Positions 24,637 through 34,409 of a stretch of 57,447 nucleotides of DNA are shown piece after piece. The DNA comes from Nitrospina sp. Lineage in GTDB: Bacteria > Nitrospinota > Nitrospinia > Nitrospinales > VA-1. The notes under the pieces are model-generated. The model was given only the letters and a program-made list of their open reading frames with translations. It made no database searches and was not told where the DNA came from. The position numbers and the translations under genes are program-made. Within the stretch, counting starts at the first letter, position 1; each line of letters opens with the position of its first letter. The stretch is from assembly GCA_018673915.1 (NCBI GenBank), contig JABHBK010000017.1, forward strand, positions 1 through 57,447, given 5' to 3'.

Positions 24637-24951
24637 CTACCGTCTTGACCCACTTGGAGAGACAATATAGTCCACTTTGAAGTCGGATTCTGTGGCTACC
24701 TTTTTGCAGGATTTTATTTCTCCCTGGCAACGCATATAACAACCACTCCAATGATTGCAGCTGATGTATAACCAGTGTTTAGGTTCAGTTTTCATGTCCT
24801 GGCCTAGCATTTCTACTGTGCCCTCTTCATTCACCGTATAAGTTTTTACCGCCCCAGGTTTGGACTTGGGGAGAACAACCCCATTGGATGCACAAGAGGC
24901 TAGAAAAGAAAGCACAAAAATAATTAAAATTAACCTCAATGTTTTTTTCAT
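24637..24951 (-). CDS. Small cysteine-rich lipoprotein
   Basis: 104 residues. Signal peptide with lipobox LSFLASC-A (Cys near residue 20). The mature part has a short conserved-looking core with WLYISCNHWSGCYMRC and a CKK, i.e. four further Cys that may form disulfides in the periplasm. I do not recognise the family. GGGAAAAG lies 6 bases before the ATG. It is transcribed towards the small RNA gene. Confidence 0.7.
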   Translation of the reverse strand: MKKTLRLILIIFVLSFLASCASNGVVLPKSKPGAVKTYTVNEEGTVEMLGQDMKTEPKHWLYISCNHWSGCYMRCQGEIKSCKKVATESDFKVDYIVSPSGSRR

Positions 24952-25093
24952 TCTTTTCCCTTTCTTAATTCCAAATACTGGGTGGGTGTCTATTAGTTAA
25001 ACTCAATTAATTATAGCATCCCTTTATTTATAATATTAAAAAATAGTATGAATAGGCTTGGTTTTTGAGAGGGGGTAGGGGAAAATTTGCGGT

Positions 25094-25261
25094 TTAAATC
25101 AGGATATCGAGAATATGTTTTTTTGCCTGTTTTTGAAGTTCGGACTTTTTATTGTTCATACTTTCTTCCAATTGTTCTTTGAAAGATTTTTGATCCTTTT
25201 TCTTTTTAAATGACCAGGGTTTTTGTCTGTTCTTGCCAAACAGAGCCTCTTCTATTTTCAT
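25094..25261 (-). CDS. Small basic hypothetical protein
   Basis: 55 residues from the ATG at 25261, chosen because GAGGAA lies six bases upstream; the frame opens at 25276. It is highly charged and Lys-rich (KPWSFKKKKDQKSFKEQ) and predicted helical, with no membrane segment. Cytoplasmic, function unknown. The clean ribosome-binding site suggests a real gene. Confidence 0.5.
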   Translation of the reverse strand: MKIEEALFGKNRQKPWSFKKKKDQKSFKEQLEESMNNKKSELQKQAKKHILDILI

Positions 25262-25453
25262 TTTCGTTCCTCGCAAAATTCATTTCATACATTTCATATC
25301 GAAAAATTTTAAAATAATCTTTATTCTAAATGCGATATTGTTTGTAAAATCGACACTTGTTTAGAATTGGTATGCTTTGTCCCTAGTTTTAGGGGGGTTC
25401 TTTACATTTAGAAAGAATGTAAGATTTTTATTGAGAAGAGTATAAAATTTTTT

Positions 25454-25876
25454 ATGTCTGGAGATGCCATAGGAGTTAGGCGGTTAATCCGTATTCTAGG
25501 GATGGTGCCTCAAATGAAAACCCCAAAAATATTAGTGGCAGACGATGAAATTAAAACCTGTCGATTACTTTCAAGGTTTCTATTCAGCCATGGTTTTTCA
25601 GTCGAATTCGCATTAACTGGGAATGAGGCTTTGATAAAAGCGGTAGAATTTGAACCACATTGCATTCTGCTGGATATCCGTATGCCTCAAGGCGGACCGG
25701 AGTTATTGTCCAGTTTAAAAACAAAACTTCCAGAATCTATAGTTTTCATGGTTTCTGCGATTATTGAAGATAATCAGGAGGAAGACTATTTAGAACGAGG
25801 CGCTCATTCCTGCATAGATAAACCTGTGAACCTGGAAATGCTTTTAGATGCAATTCGGCAGGCGCTGAATTTATAA
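25454..25876 (+). CDS. Orphan single-domain response regulator
   Basis: 140 residues. The receiver domain covers about 24-138: acidic pair in VADDEIKT, phosphoacceptor in ILLDIRMPQGG, Ser in VSA and Lys in DKPVN. There is no output domain. The first 20 residues are extra; the internal ATG at 25514 (MKTPKILV) may be the real start, and neither has a strong ribosome-binding site. No kinase lies beside it; the convergent neighbour encodes an HDOD protein, a family often tied to two-component signalling. Confidence 0.85.
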   Translation: MSGDAIGVRRLIRILGMVPQMKTPKILVADDEIKTCRLLSRFLFSHGFSVEFALTGNEALIKAVEFEPHCILLDIRMPQGGPELLSSLKTKLPESIVFMVSAIIEDNQEEDYLERGAHSCIDKPVNLEMLLDAIRQALNL

Positions 25877-25924
25877 AATACTTTTCTGGCGAGGGGTACT
25901 GAGTTGGCTGGAGTAAGAAAAAAT

Positions 25925-26776
25925 TCAGGCCGCTTGCAAGAATACTTGAGCCGCAGCGTTGAAATTCTTTTGAATTTCTTTGCTTAGTTTTTCCACAGTA
26001 ATTCCGTCTGGAAGCTCGAGTTTATCCCAGGCAGCTTTATTCATGGGTGAGAGGAATGAACTTTCTCCGCTGTCTCCTAATTCCAGGCTATTTACAATAT
26101 GGTCTGCTACATGGATTATGGAAGCCTCATTAACAAAAGTGGGGTTTTTCCCAGGTTGGTGATGATTGCCGACCACTTCCTGGTGAAAAACTGGCAGGCT
26201 CCAGTTTTTTAAAAGAAGTTTCCCCACATCCGCATGAGTGAATTCTAAAATATCTTTCTCGGCTTCATGTCGTGGAATATTTTCTGATTTGCACCGCATG
26301 AATACAGAAAGAATATTGAAGGGCGTTGTCAGTGCAATTATTAGTCGACCAATATCATGAAGCATCCCCGCAACAAAAAATCTTTCCGTATTGATTTCTT
26401 CTCTATGCGAAGAAATTATTTTTGCTGCCAACCCGCAAGCGATACTGTGCCTCCAAAATGAGTCCATATTCATCACGCTATCAGGAATCCCCTTAAAACG
26501 TTCCATGATGACGGTTGAGATAACCAGGTTGTTTAATTGCTCCAATCCTACCACCCCTATGGCATGCGATATGGTTTCTATCTTTGAAGGAAATCCGAAA
26601 TAGGCACTATTGACGATTCGTAAAAGTTTTGCGGTAAGTCCAGGGTCAGTGGCTATGATGTTTGAAACCTCATCAAAGGATCCTTCTGGGTCATCCATCG
26701 CATCCTTGAACTCATAGTAGACATCTGGAAGGGAGGGAATTTCTACACTTGAATTAAAAAGTTCCTGAATATCCAT
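25925..26776 (-). CDS. HDOD-domain signalling protein
   Basis: 283 residues from the ATG at 26776, preceded by GGGGAAGAG; the frame stays open to 27007, but that extra part does not look like protein. The HDOD domain fills most of the chain: IPSLPDVYYEF, then DPGLTAKLLRIVNSAYFGFP, SHAIGVVGLEQL, HSIACGLAA, GMLHDIGRL and HHQPG. Unlike many HDOD proteins it keeps an HD pair (MLHDIG). The family acts in signalling and cell-cycle or motility control. The substrate is not known. Confidence 0.88.
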   Translation of the reverse strand: MDIQELFNSSVEIPSLPDVYYEFKDAMDDPEGSFDEVSNIIATDPGLTAKLLRIVNSAYFGFPSKIETISHAIGVVGLEQLNNLVISTVIMERFKGIPDSVMNMDSFWRHSIACGLAAKIISSHREEINTERFFVAGMLHDIGRLIIALTTPFNILSVFMRCKSENIPRHEAEKDILEFTHADVGKLLLKNWSLPVFHQEVVGNHHQPGKNPTFVNEASIIHVADHIVNSLELGDSGESSFLSPMNKAAWDKLELPDGITVEKLSKEIQKNFNAAAQVFLQAA

Positions 26777-27183
26777 TAGCTCTTCCCCGCTAAAACTGAA
26801 TGGTTGGGGTGAGTTTTCGGGAATGATGATTCTGTGGATAATAGAAGATGAAACTTGTTGGCTAAAGAAAATACTTTGGCAAGCGGAATGTGTGATAACG
26901 CAGAATTGGAACTGAATGGTTTCATGACCCGTTCTCCCCAGAAAGTTAGAAACCCTACATTTAATAATATCTATATTCTGAATAGCACTATTTTTTATGC
27001 GAATCAAGAAGAAGAAAATGCGAAAACCTTCATGTCGGAAATAGGATTAAAAGTTTATTTCCTCATTCTAGAGGGAAATGTTTTGAAAAAGGGGGGGTAA
27101 TCAATTCTAGGATTAGTTAATGCACCGTTAAATAGCTTGAGAGAAAATTTCAATATATTTCAAGTTGCTAGCGGATTCCTACC

Positions 27184-27219
27184 TATAGAAAAAGGCATTC
27201 AGGGGTATCCTGAATGCCT
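27184..27219 (-). terminator. Terminator downstream of tRNA-Arg
   Basis: Stem of 11 bp (27193-27203 with 27209-27219, loop GGTAT), followed on the minus strand by a U-rich run (TTTTTC). Confidence 0.85.
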
Positions 27220-27227
27220 CTGAAAGT

Positions 27228-27304
27228 TGGTACGCCCGAGAGGATTCGAACCTCCGACCTACGGTTCCGGAAACCGCCACTCTATCCAGCTGAGCTACGG
27301 GCGC
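27228..27304 (-). tRNA. tRNA-Arg (anticodon CCG)
   Basis: A 77-nt cloverleaf can be drawn in full: acceptor GCGCCCG/CGGGCGT, D stem GCTC/GAGT, anticodon stem GCGGT/ACCGT with loop TTCCGGA (anticodon CCG, reading CGG), T arm GGAGG-TTCGAAT-CCTCT, discriminator A and an encoded CCA. A terminator follows. Confidence 0.97.
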
Positions 27305-27310
27305 ATGAAT

Positions 27311-27691
27311 TTAGATTATGCTTCTAGGCTTGCAACCTTCCTCAAATCCGGCTACGTTTCCCACTTTGCGGCCCAGTTCTTGCCCGAACTCTTTGATCAT
27401 TTTTAATCGCCAGGTCCACCACTGGGCTTCGGCTTTCAATTCTTCTGAAGCGTCAGAGGAAACCTTTGCGTGATATTGTTGATTCGTTTCATCGAAAATA
27501 ATTTTTATTTCAGAGGCTATCTTCAACCCATGTTCTTCCAGGACTTTAATGGGGTCTGCCGCCAGAAGTTTTTTGAATTCATCATCGGTAACCGCTTTAG
27601 CCGCAACGGTTTTCCAGTTGTCATCGAGTTCTTTTTTTCTAATTGGATTGATTGGGGAACTGGTACCCGTAGAACCCAGTATCTCGTTCAT
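27311..27691 (-). CDS. NHLP (nitrile hydratase leader-like) protein, possible RiPP precursor
   Basis: 126 residues. The segment around residues 28-75 ([20 protein letters not shown], then [16 protein letters not shown]) matches the leader fold of proteusin-type precursors derived from the nitrile hydratase alpha subunit: DxEF..LLADP...L.E.G......I.I..DE. The C-terminal 45 residues are Trp/Lys-rich ([13 protein letters not shown]), with a single Cys near the end. There is no Gly-Gly cleavage site. No radical SAM epimerase, LanM, cyclodehydratase or peptidase-transporter lies nearby. It could be an orphan precursor or a stand-alone protein that borrowed the fold. Confidence 0.6.
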   Translation of the reverse strand: MNEILGSTGTSSPINPIRKKELDDNWKTVAAKAVTDDEFKKLLAADPIKVLEEHGLKIASEIKIIFDETNQQYHAKVSSDASEELKAEAQWWTWRLKMIKEFGQELGRKVGNVAGFEEGCKPRSII

Positions 27692-27792
27692 GTTGAATCC
27701 TTTCCGGAAAATTTAACCCGGTTCAGTTAATGGATGGATAAGAAATAATACAGGAATCTTTGGCCTATTTCTATAGAACTTTCAATCGTGGA

Positions 27793-30429
27793 TTAGATGG
27801 AGTGGATCAATTCTTCGGCTTTTTTAAGGGCTTCATCAAGTTTGTCGACCTGGGAACCACCCGCCTGTGCCATATCTGGTCTGCCGCCTCCACTTCCTCC
27901 AACGATTGCAGCTATTTGCTTGATGATATTTCCTGCGTGGTATTTATCAGTCAGGTCTTTAGTGACTCCTGCTGCTAGAGAAACCTTGCCATCAGCAACA
28001 GAGCCAACGACAACAATTCCGGATTTTAGTTGGTTTTTAGAATTGTCGATAAATGTGCGCAGGGTTTTTGCATCCATGTCTTCCAGCTTCTTAATCAGGT
28101 AAGAAACTTCACCCACTTTTTGCACATCATTATTGTCGGTCGACTCCTTGCCACTGACCATTCTTTCTTTTAGAGATGAGACCTCTTTTTCCAATTGCCG
28201 GTTCTTTTCCAATAATTTTTTCAGCTTTGCGATTTCCTCATGGGAAGGAGCTTTTAAAAGTTCGCGTATTGCCCCTAAAGATTCCTGCTCGGATCGGATG
28301 GTTTCATAGGCTGTGGCACCCGTTACTGCCTCGATACGCCGAACGCCGGAGGCGATTCCTCCCTCGGAAGTAATACGAAATAATCCAATATCACCTGTCG
28401 CGGTAACATGAGTTCCACCGCATAATTCCTTGCTAAAACCTGGTACATTGACAACCCGTACTGTCTCTCCATACTTTTCCCCAAACAGGGCCATTGCACC
28501 TTCTTTTATGGCTGTATCAATGTCCATTTCGTTTGTTGACACCTGAATGTTTTCCCGAATTTTTTCATTAACACGCGATTCAATGCGGATTTTTTCTTTA
28601 TTCGTCAAGGCTGAAAAGTGGGTGTAGTCAAACCGCAACCGATTGGGTGCGACCAACGAACCGGCCTGCTTGATGTGTTCGCCCAGAACTTCCTTGAGTG
28701 CCGCATGCAAAAGGTGAGTAGCGGAATGATTTAGCGCAGTGTCTCCCCGAGTTTGTTTGTTCACCCTCAAGGTCAGGGTATCTTTTGCATGAAGGGTTCC
28801 TTGAATAACTTTTGCTTTGTGAACCGTCAAACCAGGAAGAGGTTTGGTCGCGTCCTGGAGTTCCAGCTGAACATTTTCATTAAAAGCCTGGCCCGAATCG
28901 CCAACCTGTCCCCCAGATTCTCCATAGAAAGGAGTTTTATCCGTTAGAAACTCTATCTCATCTCCTGAGCAGGCAGACTCTACAGGTGTTGTACCCTTTA
29001 ATATGGCTATTACTTGTCCTTCGCCTTGAGTAGTCCCATAGCCTTCGAAGAGGGTTGGTGGAGAGGTTTGTAAGAATTCCTTGTAAAAGGATGCGACTTC
29101 TTTTTCTCCCGATCCTTTCCAAGAGGCCATGGCTTTGGTTTTCTGCTCGTTCATAGCCCGGTTGTATCCCTCCATGTCGAGGACCAACCCTGCATCTTTA
29201 GCGGTTTCTTCTATCAGGTCTGTAGGAAAGCCATAAGTATCATAGAGCTTAAAGATTTCTTCCCCAGGAATGGCGGTGAGTTTTTCCTTACGCACCTTTT
29301 CCAGAATTTCGTCCAGACGTTGAGTTCCAAAATGCAAGGTATTGCCAAAACTTTCTTCTTCGTTTGTGACCACTTTTTGAATGAAGTCCCTATTGCTATT
29401 TAATTCGGGATACGCTCCTCTAAAGTCATCAATGACTTTGTTGGTGATACGGTGAAAGAAAGAGCCTTTCTGCCCGAGAAGTTTTCCATGGCGTAGACCC
29501 CGCCGCATGATTTTGCGTAAGACATAACCTCGGCCCTCGTTGGAAGGGATGACTCCATCGCTGATTAAAAATACTGAGGCGCGGGCATGATCGGTCAGCA
29601 CACGCAGGGAGACATCCACTTCTTCCTGTTTGCCATATTCTTTGCTGGTGATACGGGCCGCTTCACTGATGATGGACATCATGAGATCCGTGTCATAATT
29701 GGTGGTGCGACCTTGAACGACAGCGGCCAGCCTTTCCAAACCCATACCTGTATCAATGCAGGGGTTGGGAAGCGGAGTGAGTTTGCCGGATTCATCTCGG
29801 CTGTATTGCATAAAAACCAGGTTCCAGATTTCCAGGAACCGATCGCAGTCACAACCGACCTCGCAGGAAGGTTGTCCGCAACCCACTGCCTTGCCCTGAT
29901 CAATAAATATTTCTGAACAAGGGCCGCAGGGGCCGGTGGGTCCCATAGCCCAGAAGTTGTCCTTTTCTCCCATTTTATATATTCGCTCGCGCGGCATTTT
30001 TATTTCATCAACCCAAAGGTTGAAAGCCTCATCATCATCCTGAAAGACAGAAATGTATAAACGGTCTCTAGGCAGGCCTATCACATCGGTTAAGAATTCC
30101 CAGCCGAATTGGATGGCTTCCTTTTTGAAATAATCTCCAAACGAAAAGTTGCCCAGCATTTCAAAAAAAGTATGGTGGCGAGCTGTGCGGCCCACCATTT
30201 CCAGATCATTATGTTTTCCGCCTGCACGAACACATTTTTGTACCGAGACTGCTCGCTTGTAATTTCTTTTCTCTTCACCTAGAAACACATCTTTAAACTG
30301 CACCATCCCTGCGTTGGTAAACATAAGGGTCGGATCATTTTTGGGCACAAGTGGACAACTGGATACGGCCGTGTGTCCGCGGTCCATAAAATATTGCAGG
30401 AATTTTTTTCTAATTTCTTCGCCGGTCAT
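27793..30429 (-). CDS. alaS: Alanyl-tRNA synthetase
   Basis: 878 residues, normal length. The class II catalytic core comes first (KFLQYFMDRGHTAVSSCPLV, then NAGMVQFKDVFLG). The editing domain has the zinc ligands HSATHLLHAAL and CGGTHV. A coiled-coil region and the C-Ala domain ending in GGRPDMAQAGG follow. It charges tRNA-Ala in the cytoplasm. kdsD lies 30 bp upstream on the same strand, so the two are probably co-transcribed. Confidence 0.98.
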   Translation of the reverse strand: MTGEEIRKKFLQYFMDRGHTAVSSCPLVPKNDPTLMFTNAGMVQFKDVFLGEEKRNYKRAVSVQKCVRAGGKHNDLEMVGRTARHHTFFEMLGNFSFGDYFKKEAIQFGWEFLTDVIGLPRDRLYISVFQDDDEAFNLWVDEIKMPRERIYKMGEKDNFWAMGPTGPCGPCSEIFIDQGKAVGCGQPSCEVGCDCDRFLEIWNLVFMQYSRDESGKLTPLPNPCIDTGMGLERLAAVVQGRTTNYDTDLMMSIISEAARITSKEYGKQEEVDVSLRVLTDHARASVFLISDGVIPSNEGRGYVLRKIMRRGLRHGKLLGQKGSFFHRITNKVIDDFRGAYPELNSNRDFIQKVVTNEEESFGNTLHFGTQRLDEILEKVRKEKLTAIPGEEIFKLYDTYGFPTDLIEETAKDAGLVLDMEGYNRAMNEQKTKAMASWKGSGEKEVASFYKEFLQTSPPTLFEGYGTTQGEGQVIAILKGTTPVESACSGDEIEFLTDKTPFYGESGGQVGDSGQAFNENVQLELQDATKPLPGLTVHKAKVIQGTLHAKDTLTLRVNKQTRGDTALNHSATHLLHAALKEVLGEHIKQAGSLVAPNRLRFDYTHFSALTNKEKIRIESRVNEKIRENIQVSTNEMDIDTAIKEGAMALFGEKYGETVRVVNVPGFSKELCGGTHVTATGDIGLFRITSEGGIASGVRRIEAVTGATAYETIRSEQESLGAIRELLKAPSHEEIAKLKKLLEKNRQLEKEVSSLKERMVSGKESTDNNDVQKVGEVSYLIKKLEDMDAKTLRTFIDNSKNQLKSGIVVVGSVADGKVSLAAGVTKDLTDKYHAGNIIKQIAAIVGGSGGGRPDMAQAGGSQVDKLDEALKKAEELIHSI

Positions 30430-30459
30430 AATATAAGTTGAGAGGTAGCTGGGTAAGAG

Positions 30460-31437
30460 TTAAACGACACCTGCCTTGAGAATATCGTGTAGATGAATGA
30501 TTCCTTCTGCTTTTTGGTCATCACTGATTACTACCAGGGAGGTGATGGAATGATCCTGCATAATTCTAACGGCTTTGGCCGCGAGAGTATCTTTTGATAT
30601 GGTTTTGGGATCCTTAGCCATCATATCCTTTGCGTGGACTTGGGAAATATCTTTTTTATTTTCTATCAGACGTCGTAAATCTCCATCTGTAATAATACCT
30701 AGAAGCTGATCCTGATCTCCGACTACCAAAGTTGTTCCCAACCTTTTTTGAGATATTTCCTTGAGCACTTGATAAATATCAGCACTTTCTTTTACTTTAG
30801 GGATATCCTCCCCAAAATGCATTAGGTCATCGACCCTGGTGAGCAGTTTTCGTCCCAAACTACCACCCGGGTGGTTGAGTGCGAAATCCTCTTCCTGCAC
30901 TCCGCGAATTTCCATAAATGCCATGGCAAGAGCATCCCCCATAGCTAAGGTGGATGTTGTGCTTGCGGTGGGTACCAGATCCTTCGAGCAAGCTTCCTCT
31001 TTAACACTAATGTCGAGAACGTAATCACTTCGTTGGGCCAGAGAAGACTTCATGTTGCCGGTCATTCCCACCAGTGTGCAATGAATGCGATTAAAAACAG
31101 GGAGTAATTTAACAACCTCTTGCGTTTCTCCGCTGTTGGAGATGGCGATCACAGTGTCTCCTTTGGAAATCATCCCCAAGTCACCGTGGCTGGCTTCAGC
31201 CGCATGCAGAAAGAGGGTGGGCAACCCGATACTTGAAAACGTGGAGGCTATTTTCTTTCCAATCAACCCGGATTTCCCTACTCCTGTAACAACGAGGTGC
31301 TCACATTTGTTCAGGTGGCGTACGACATCAACGAATTGGGAATCAATTCTGCTTTCCAATCCTGCTATAGCCTGGCTCTCAATGCTCAGAACTCTGCGAG
31401 CGGTTTCAATGATCAACCGCGTTTGGGCATCCTGCAT
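30460..31437 (-). CDS. kdsD: Arabinose-5-phosphate isomerase (KdsD/KpsF)
   Basis: 325 residues from the ATG at 31437, which gives the usual family length (about 325-330). The frame is open to 31581, but the extra N terminus has no family resemblance. The SIS domain (about 30-170: GVGKSGLIGKKIASTFSSIG, HGDLGMI, SNSGETQEV) is followed by two CBS domains (about 205-320). It makes arabinose-5-phosphate, the first step to KDO for lipopolysaccharide, in line with the MsbA-like exporter in this window. Confidence 0.94.
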   Translation of the reverse strand: MQDAQTRLIIETARRVLSIESQAIAGLESRIDSQFVDVVRHLNKCEHLVVTGVGKSGLIGKKIASTFSSIGLPTLFLHAAEASHGDLGMISKGDTVIAISNSGETQEVVKLLPVFNRIHCTLVGMTGNMKSSLAQRSDYVLDISVKEEACSKDLVPTASTTSTLAMGDALAMAFMEIRGVQEEDFALNHPGGSLGRKLLTRVDDLMHFGEDIPKVKESADIYQVLKEISQKRLGTTLVVGDQDQLLGIITDGDLRRLIENKKDISQVHAKDMMAKDPKTISKDTLAAKAVRIMQDHSITSLVVISDDQKAEGIIHLHDILKAGVV

Positions 31438-31604
31438 TTCTGACGAACCTTTCAGAGCGCGCATTTTCGTGGGACTCCAATTTAACCCTTTTAATTCAAC
31501 TAGTTCATTACCAAAAGAAGTCTTCATGATAACACAATTAATTAGACACGGTAAAGCCGCGACTTTATACTTGGTCATCATTTTTTTTTAACTAAAAGGT
31601 AGCC

Positions 31605-34298
31605 ATGACTAAACCTAAATCCCTCTATCTAATAGATGGTTCTTCTTACATTTTTCGGGCCTATTATGGAATCCGGCAATTTCTGTCGACCTCAAAAGGA
31701 TTCCCCACCAATGCCCTGTACGGATTTATCAATATGTTGCAGAAGGTGGTGAGAGACGAGAAGCCGGATTATCTGGCGGTGGCTTTTGACAGTAAAGAAA
31801 AGACTTTCCGTCACCAAATGTATGCAGATTATAAGGCTAATCGTGAGGCACCCCCTGAAGACCTGGCAAAGCAATTCCCTTTTTTTGAGCCTCTAGTACA
31901 AGCCTTTAATATTCATAGTGTCCGGGTTCCCGGTTTTGAAGCCGATGACATCATGGGGACCTTGGCTAAAAGAGGTGTGGAGAAAGGTTTGCAGGTTGTA
32001 ATCGTCAGCGGGGATAAGGATATGATGCAGCTGGTCGGTTCGGAAATCCGCATGCTTGATACCATGAAAAATAAGTGGTTTGGCATAGAAGAAGTGAAGG
32101 AAAAGTTTGGTGTGACCCCCGAACGCGTGATCGATGTAATGGGGTTGATGGGTGATTCCAGCGATCATATCCCCGGTGTTAAAGGTGTAGGACCAAAAAC
32201 TGCTTCGGAGTTAATAGCTAAATTCGGTTCCATCAATGAGTTGTACGAACGGATTGATGAAGTGGAAAAGAAAAAGCTTAAGGAAAAACTGGTTCAAGAC
32301 AAAGAAATGGCTCTACTCAGCCGTCAATTGGTTACGATTGATACCTCCATGAAACTTGAGTTTGATTTAAAGAATTTGGAACTCAAGCCCTCAAATAATG
32401 CGGAACTAAAAAAACTGTTCTCTGATTTCGAGTTTTCCTCCATGCTCGGGGAACTGGAAGATAATTCCGAGCCAGTTATGGAATCACCTGTCATTAACAA
32501 ACAATACGAAGCAATTCTCACAGAGGACGACTTTGAGAGGTGGATTAAAAAATTACAAAAATCTAAAATTTTTGCGTTGGATCTGGAAACAACCAGCTTG
32601 CGTCCAGTCCGGGCTCAAGTGGTGGGAATTTCATTTTCCTATGAAGCCGGGGTAGCTTGCTACATTCCCTTAACCCATCGCTATTTGGGGGTTCCTGATC
32701 AACTGCAACTCGATTGGGTTTTAAATAAACTCAAACCTTTGCTCGAAGATCCTAAGATCAAAAAGGTTGGTCAGAATATCAAATACGACTTGATAGTGTT
32801 GAGGAATGAGGGAATCAGTCTGCAGGGTGTTTCCTTTGATACCATGCTGGCTTCCTATATTTTGAATCCTTCTGGTCGAAGACACAATATGGATGATCTG
32901 GCGCAGGATTACCTGGGGCACACCACCATCAAGTATAAGGATGTGGTAGGTACCGCGTCTAAAGAAATCGGATTTGACGAAGTGGATATTGAGCGTGCGA
33001 CCAATTATGCAGCGGAGGATGCGGATATCACCTGGCGATTGTATGAAAAGCTTAAACCTCTTTTGCAGGCGGATGACCTGAAAATTTTTGAGGAGTTGGA
33101 AGTCCCATTATTAGAAGTTCTGGCAGAGATGGAAATCCATGGGATGAAACTGGATAAAGATCATCTGCAAAATCTTTCCAAGTTGATACAGAAAAAAATA
33201 GAAGATTATGTGAAGAAAATCTATTCCAGTGCAGGGGAAGAGTTTAATATCAATTCACCCAAGCAGCTTTCAGTAATCCTGTTCGAAAAACTGGGACTTA
33301 CAGTAATCAAAAAAACAAAAAGTGGTTTTTCGACGGATGTATCCGTGTTGGAGCAATTGGCGGAAGAACATGATCTCCCTGAACTAATATTGTCCTACCG
33401 ACAATTGGGTAAACTCAAGTCCACCTATGTGGATGCGTTGCAGGAAGAAATATTCAGCAAAACAGGAAGGGTACATACTTCGTTCAATCAGACCGTAGCG
33501 GCTACCGGAAGATTGAGTAGTAGCAATCCGAACCTGCAAAACATTCCGATTCGTACCGAAATGGGGCGTGAAATCCGGAAAGCATTTATTGCGGAAGGAA
33601 ACAACCACCTGCTTTCAGCCGATTACTCTCAGGTGGAATTAAGGATTCTTGCCCACCTGTCTGATGATGAGGCATTAGTAGAAGCGTTTCAACTGGGGGA
33701 AGATATTCACACTCGTACTGCTATGGAAATTTTTGGAACTTCCGAAGATCGTCTTGATGCGGAAGCTAGAAGGATGGCTAAAGCTGTGAACTTTGGCATT
33801 GTATATGGATTGAGTGCTTTCGGCTTGTCCCGCCAGTTAAAGATTTTTCCAAAAGATGCCAAAAAGTTTATCGACCAATATTTTGCGCTTTATAAAAAAG
33901 TTAAAATTTATATGGATGAAACTGTGGCTCAAGCAACGGAAGTTGGTTATACCCTGACTATGTTGAACCGCAAACGTTATCTACCTGATCTTAAAAGTAA
34001 AAATCGTCAGGTGCGGGAAGCGGCAGGGAGGGTTGCCATCAACTCCCCCGTCCAGGGTAGTGCGGCAGATCTGATTAAGCTGGCTATGATTCAATTGGCC
34101 GGAAAAATCAGGGAGAAAAAACTTAAATCCCGGATGATCCTGCAGGTTCATGATGAACTGGTGTTTGAATGCCCAGAAGAAGAGAAACAGGAAATTCAGG
34201 CCCTGGTTAAAAAAGAAATGGAGGAGGTAGTTCCACTTAAAGTGCCTCTTGTTGTAGATATGGGGTGGGGAGAAAATTGGAACACTGCCCACTGCTAG
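31605..34298 (+). CDS. polA: DNA polymerase I
   Basis: 897 residues with three domains in order. The 5' nuclease is about 1-290 (LIDGSSYIFRAYYG, VPGFEADDIMG, GVKGVGPKTA). The 3'-5' exonuclease is about 310-490, with its DEDD residues visible (DLETTSL, QNIKYDL, AAEDADITWRL), so proofreading should work. The polymerase is about 500-897: motif A SADYSQVELRILAHL, motif B RRMAKAVNFGIVYGLS, motif C VHDELVFE. It acts in repair and Okazaki-fragment processing. It is divergent from kdsD. Confidence 0.98.
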   Translation: MTKPKSLYLIDGSSYIFRAYYGIRQFLSTSKGFPTNALYGFINMLQKVVRDEKPDYLAVAFDSKEKTFRHQMYADYKANREAPPEDLAKQFPFFEPLVQAFNIHSVRVPGFEADDIMGTLAKRGVEKGLQVVIVSGDKDMMQLVGSEIRMLDTMKNKWFGIEEVKEKFGVTPERVIDVMGLMGDSSDHIPGVKGVGPKTASELIAKFGSINELYERIDEVEKKKLKEKLVQDKEMALLSRQLVTIDTSMKLEFDLKNLELKPSNNAELKKLFSDFEFSSMLGELEDNSEPVMESPVINKQYEAILTEDDFERWIKKLQKSKIFALDLETTSLRPVRAQVVGISFSYEAGVACYIPLTHRYLGVPDQLQLDWVLNKLKPLLEDPKIKKVGQNIKYDLIVLRNEGISLQGVSFDTMLASYILNPSGRRHNMDDLAQDYLGHTTIKYKDVVGTASKEIGFDEVDIERATNYAAEDADITWRLYEKLKPLLQADDLKIFEELEVPLLEVLAEMEIHGMKLDKDHLQNLSKLIQKKIEDYVKKIYSSAGEEFNINSPKQLSVILFEKLGLTVIKKTKSGFSTDVSVLEQLAEEHDLPELILSYRQLGKLKSTYVDALQEEIFSKTGRVHTSFNQTVAATGRLSSSNPNLQNIPIRTEMGREIRKAFIAEGNNHLLSADYSQVELRILAHLSDDEALVEAFQLGEDIHTRTAMEIFGTSEDRLDAEARRMAKAVNFGIVYGLSAFGLSRQLKIFPKDAKKFIDQYFALYKKVKIYMDETVAQATEVGYTLTMLNRKRYLPDLKSKNRQVREAAGRVAINSPVQGSAADLIKLAMIQLAGKIREKKLKSRMILQVHDELVFECPEEEKQEIQALVKKEMEEVVPLKVPLVVDMGWGENWNTAHC

Positions 34299-34393
34299 TG
34301 CCGGCCAAAAGACCGGTAGTAGGTAGCAAAGGTTTGATTTTCAGCCAAGGCTAAACAAAATGGAGAGTATGAAAATTATATTGCAGATTACCA

Positions 34394-34408
34394 GCGGAGG
34401 TACTCCGC
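34394..34408 (+). promoter_or_regulatory. Hairpin enclosing the ribosome-binding site of the YraN gene
   Basis: GCGGAG (34394-34399), loop GTA, CTCCGC (34403-34408) form a perfect 6-bp stem. The GGAGG Shine-Dalgarno of the next gene sits in the stem and loop, one base before the TTG start. Folding would block initiation. Confidence 0.5.
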
Positions 34409-34409
34409 A

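Noticed and set aside
26777..27100. Overlapping frames on both strands upstream of the HDOD gene (N-terminal extension to 27007; plus-strand frame 26855-27100)
   Set aside because: Neither looks like protein or has a good start signal; the HDOD start at 26776 has a clear ribosome-binding site and fits the domain.
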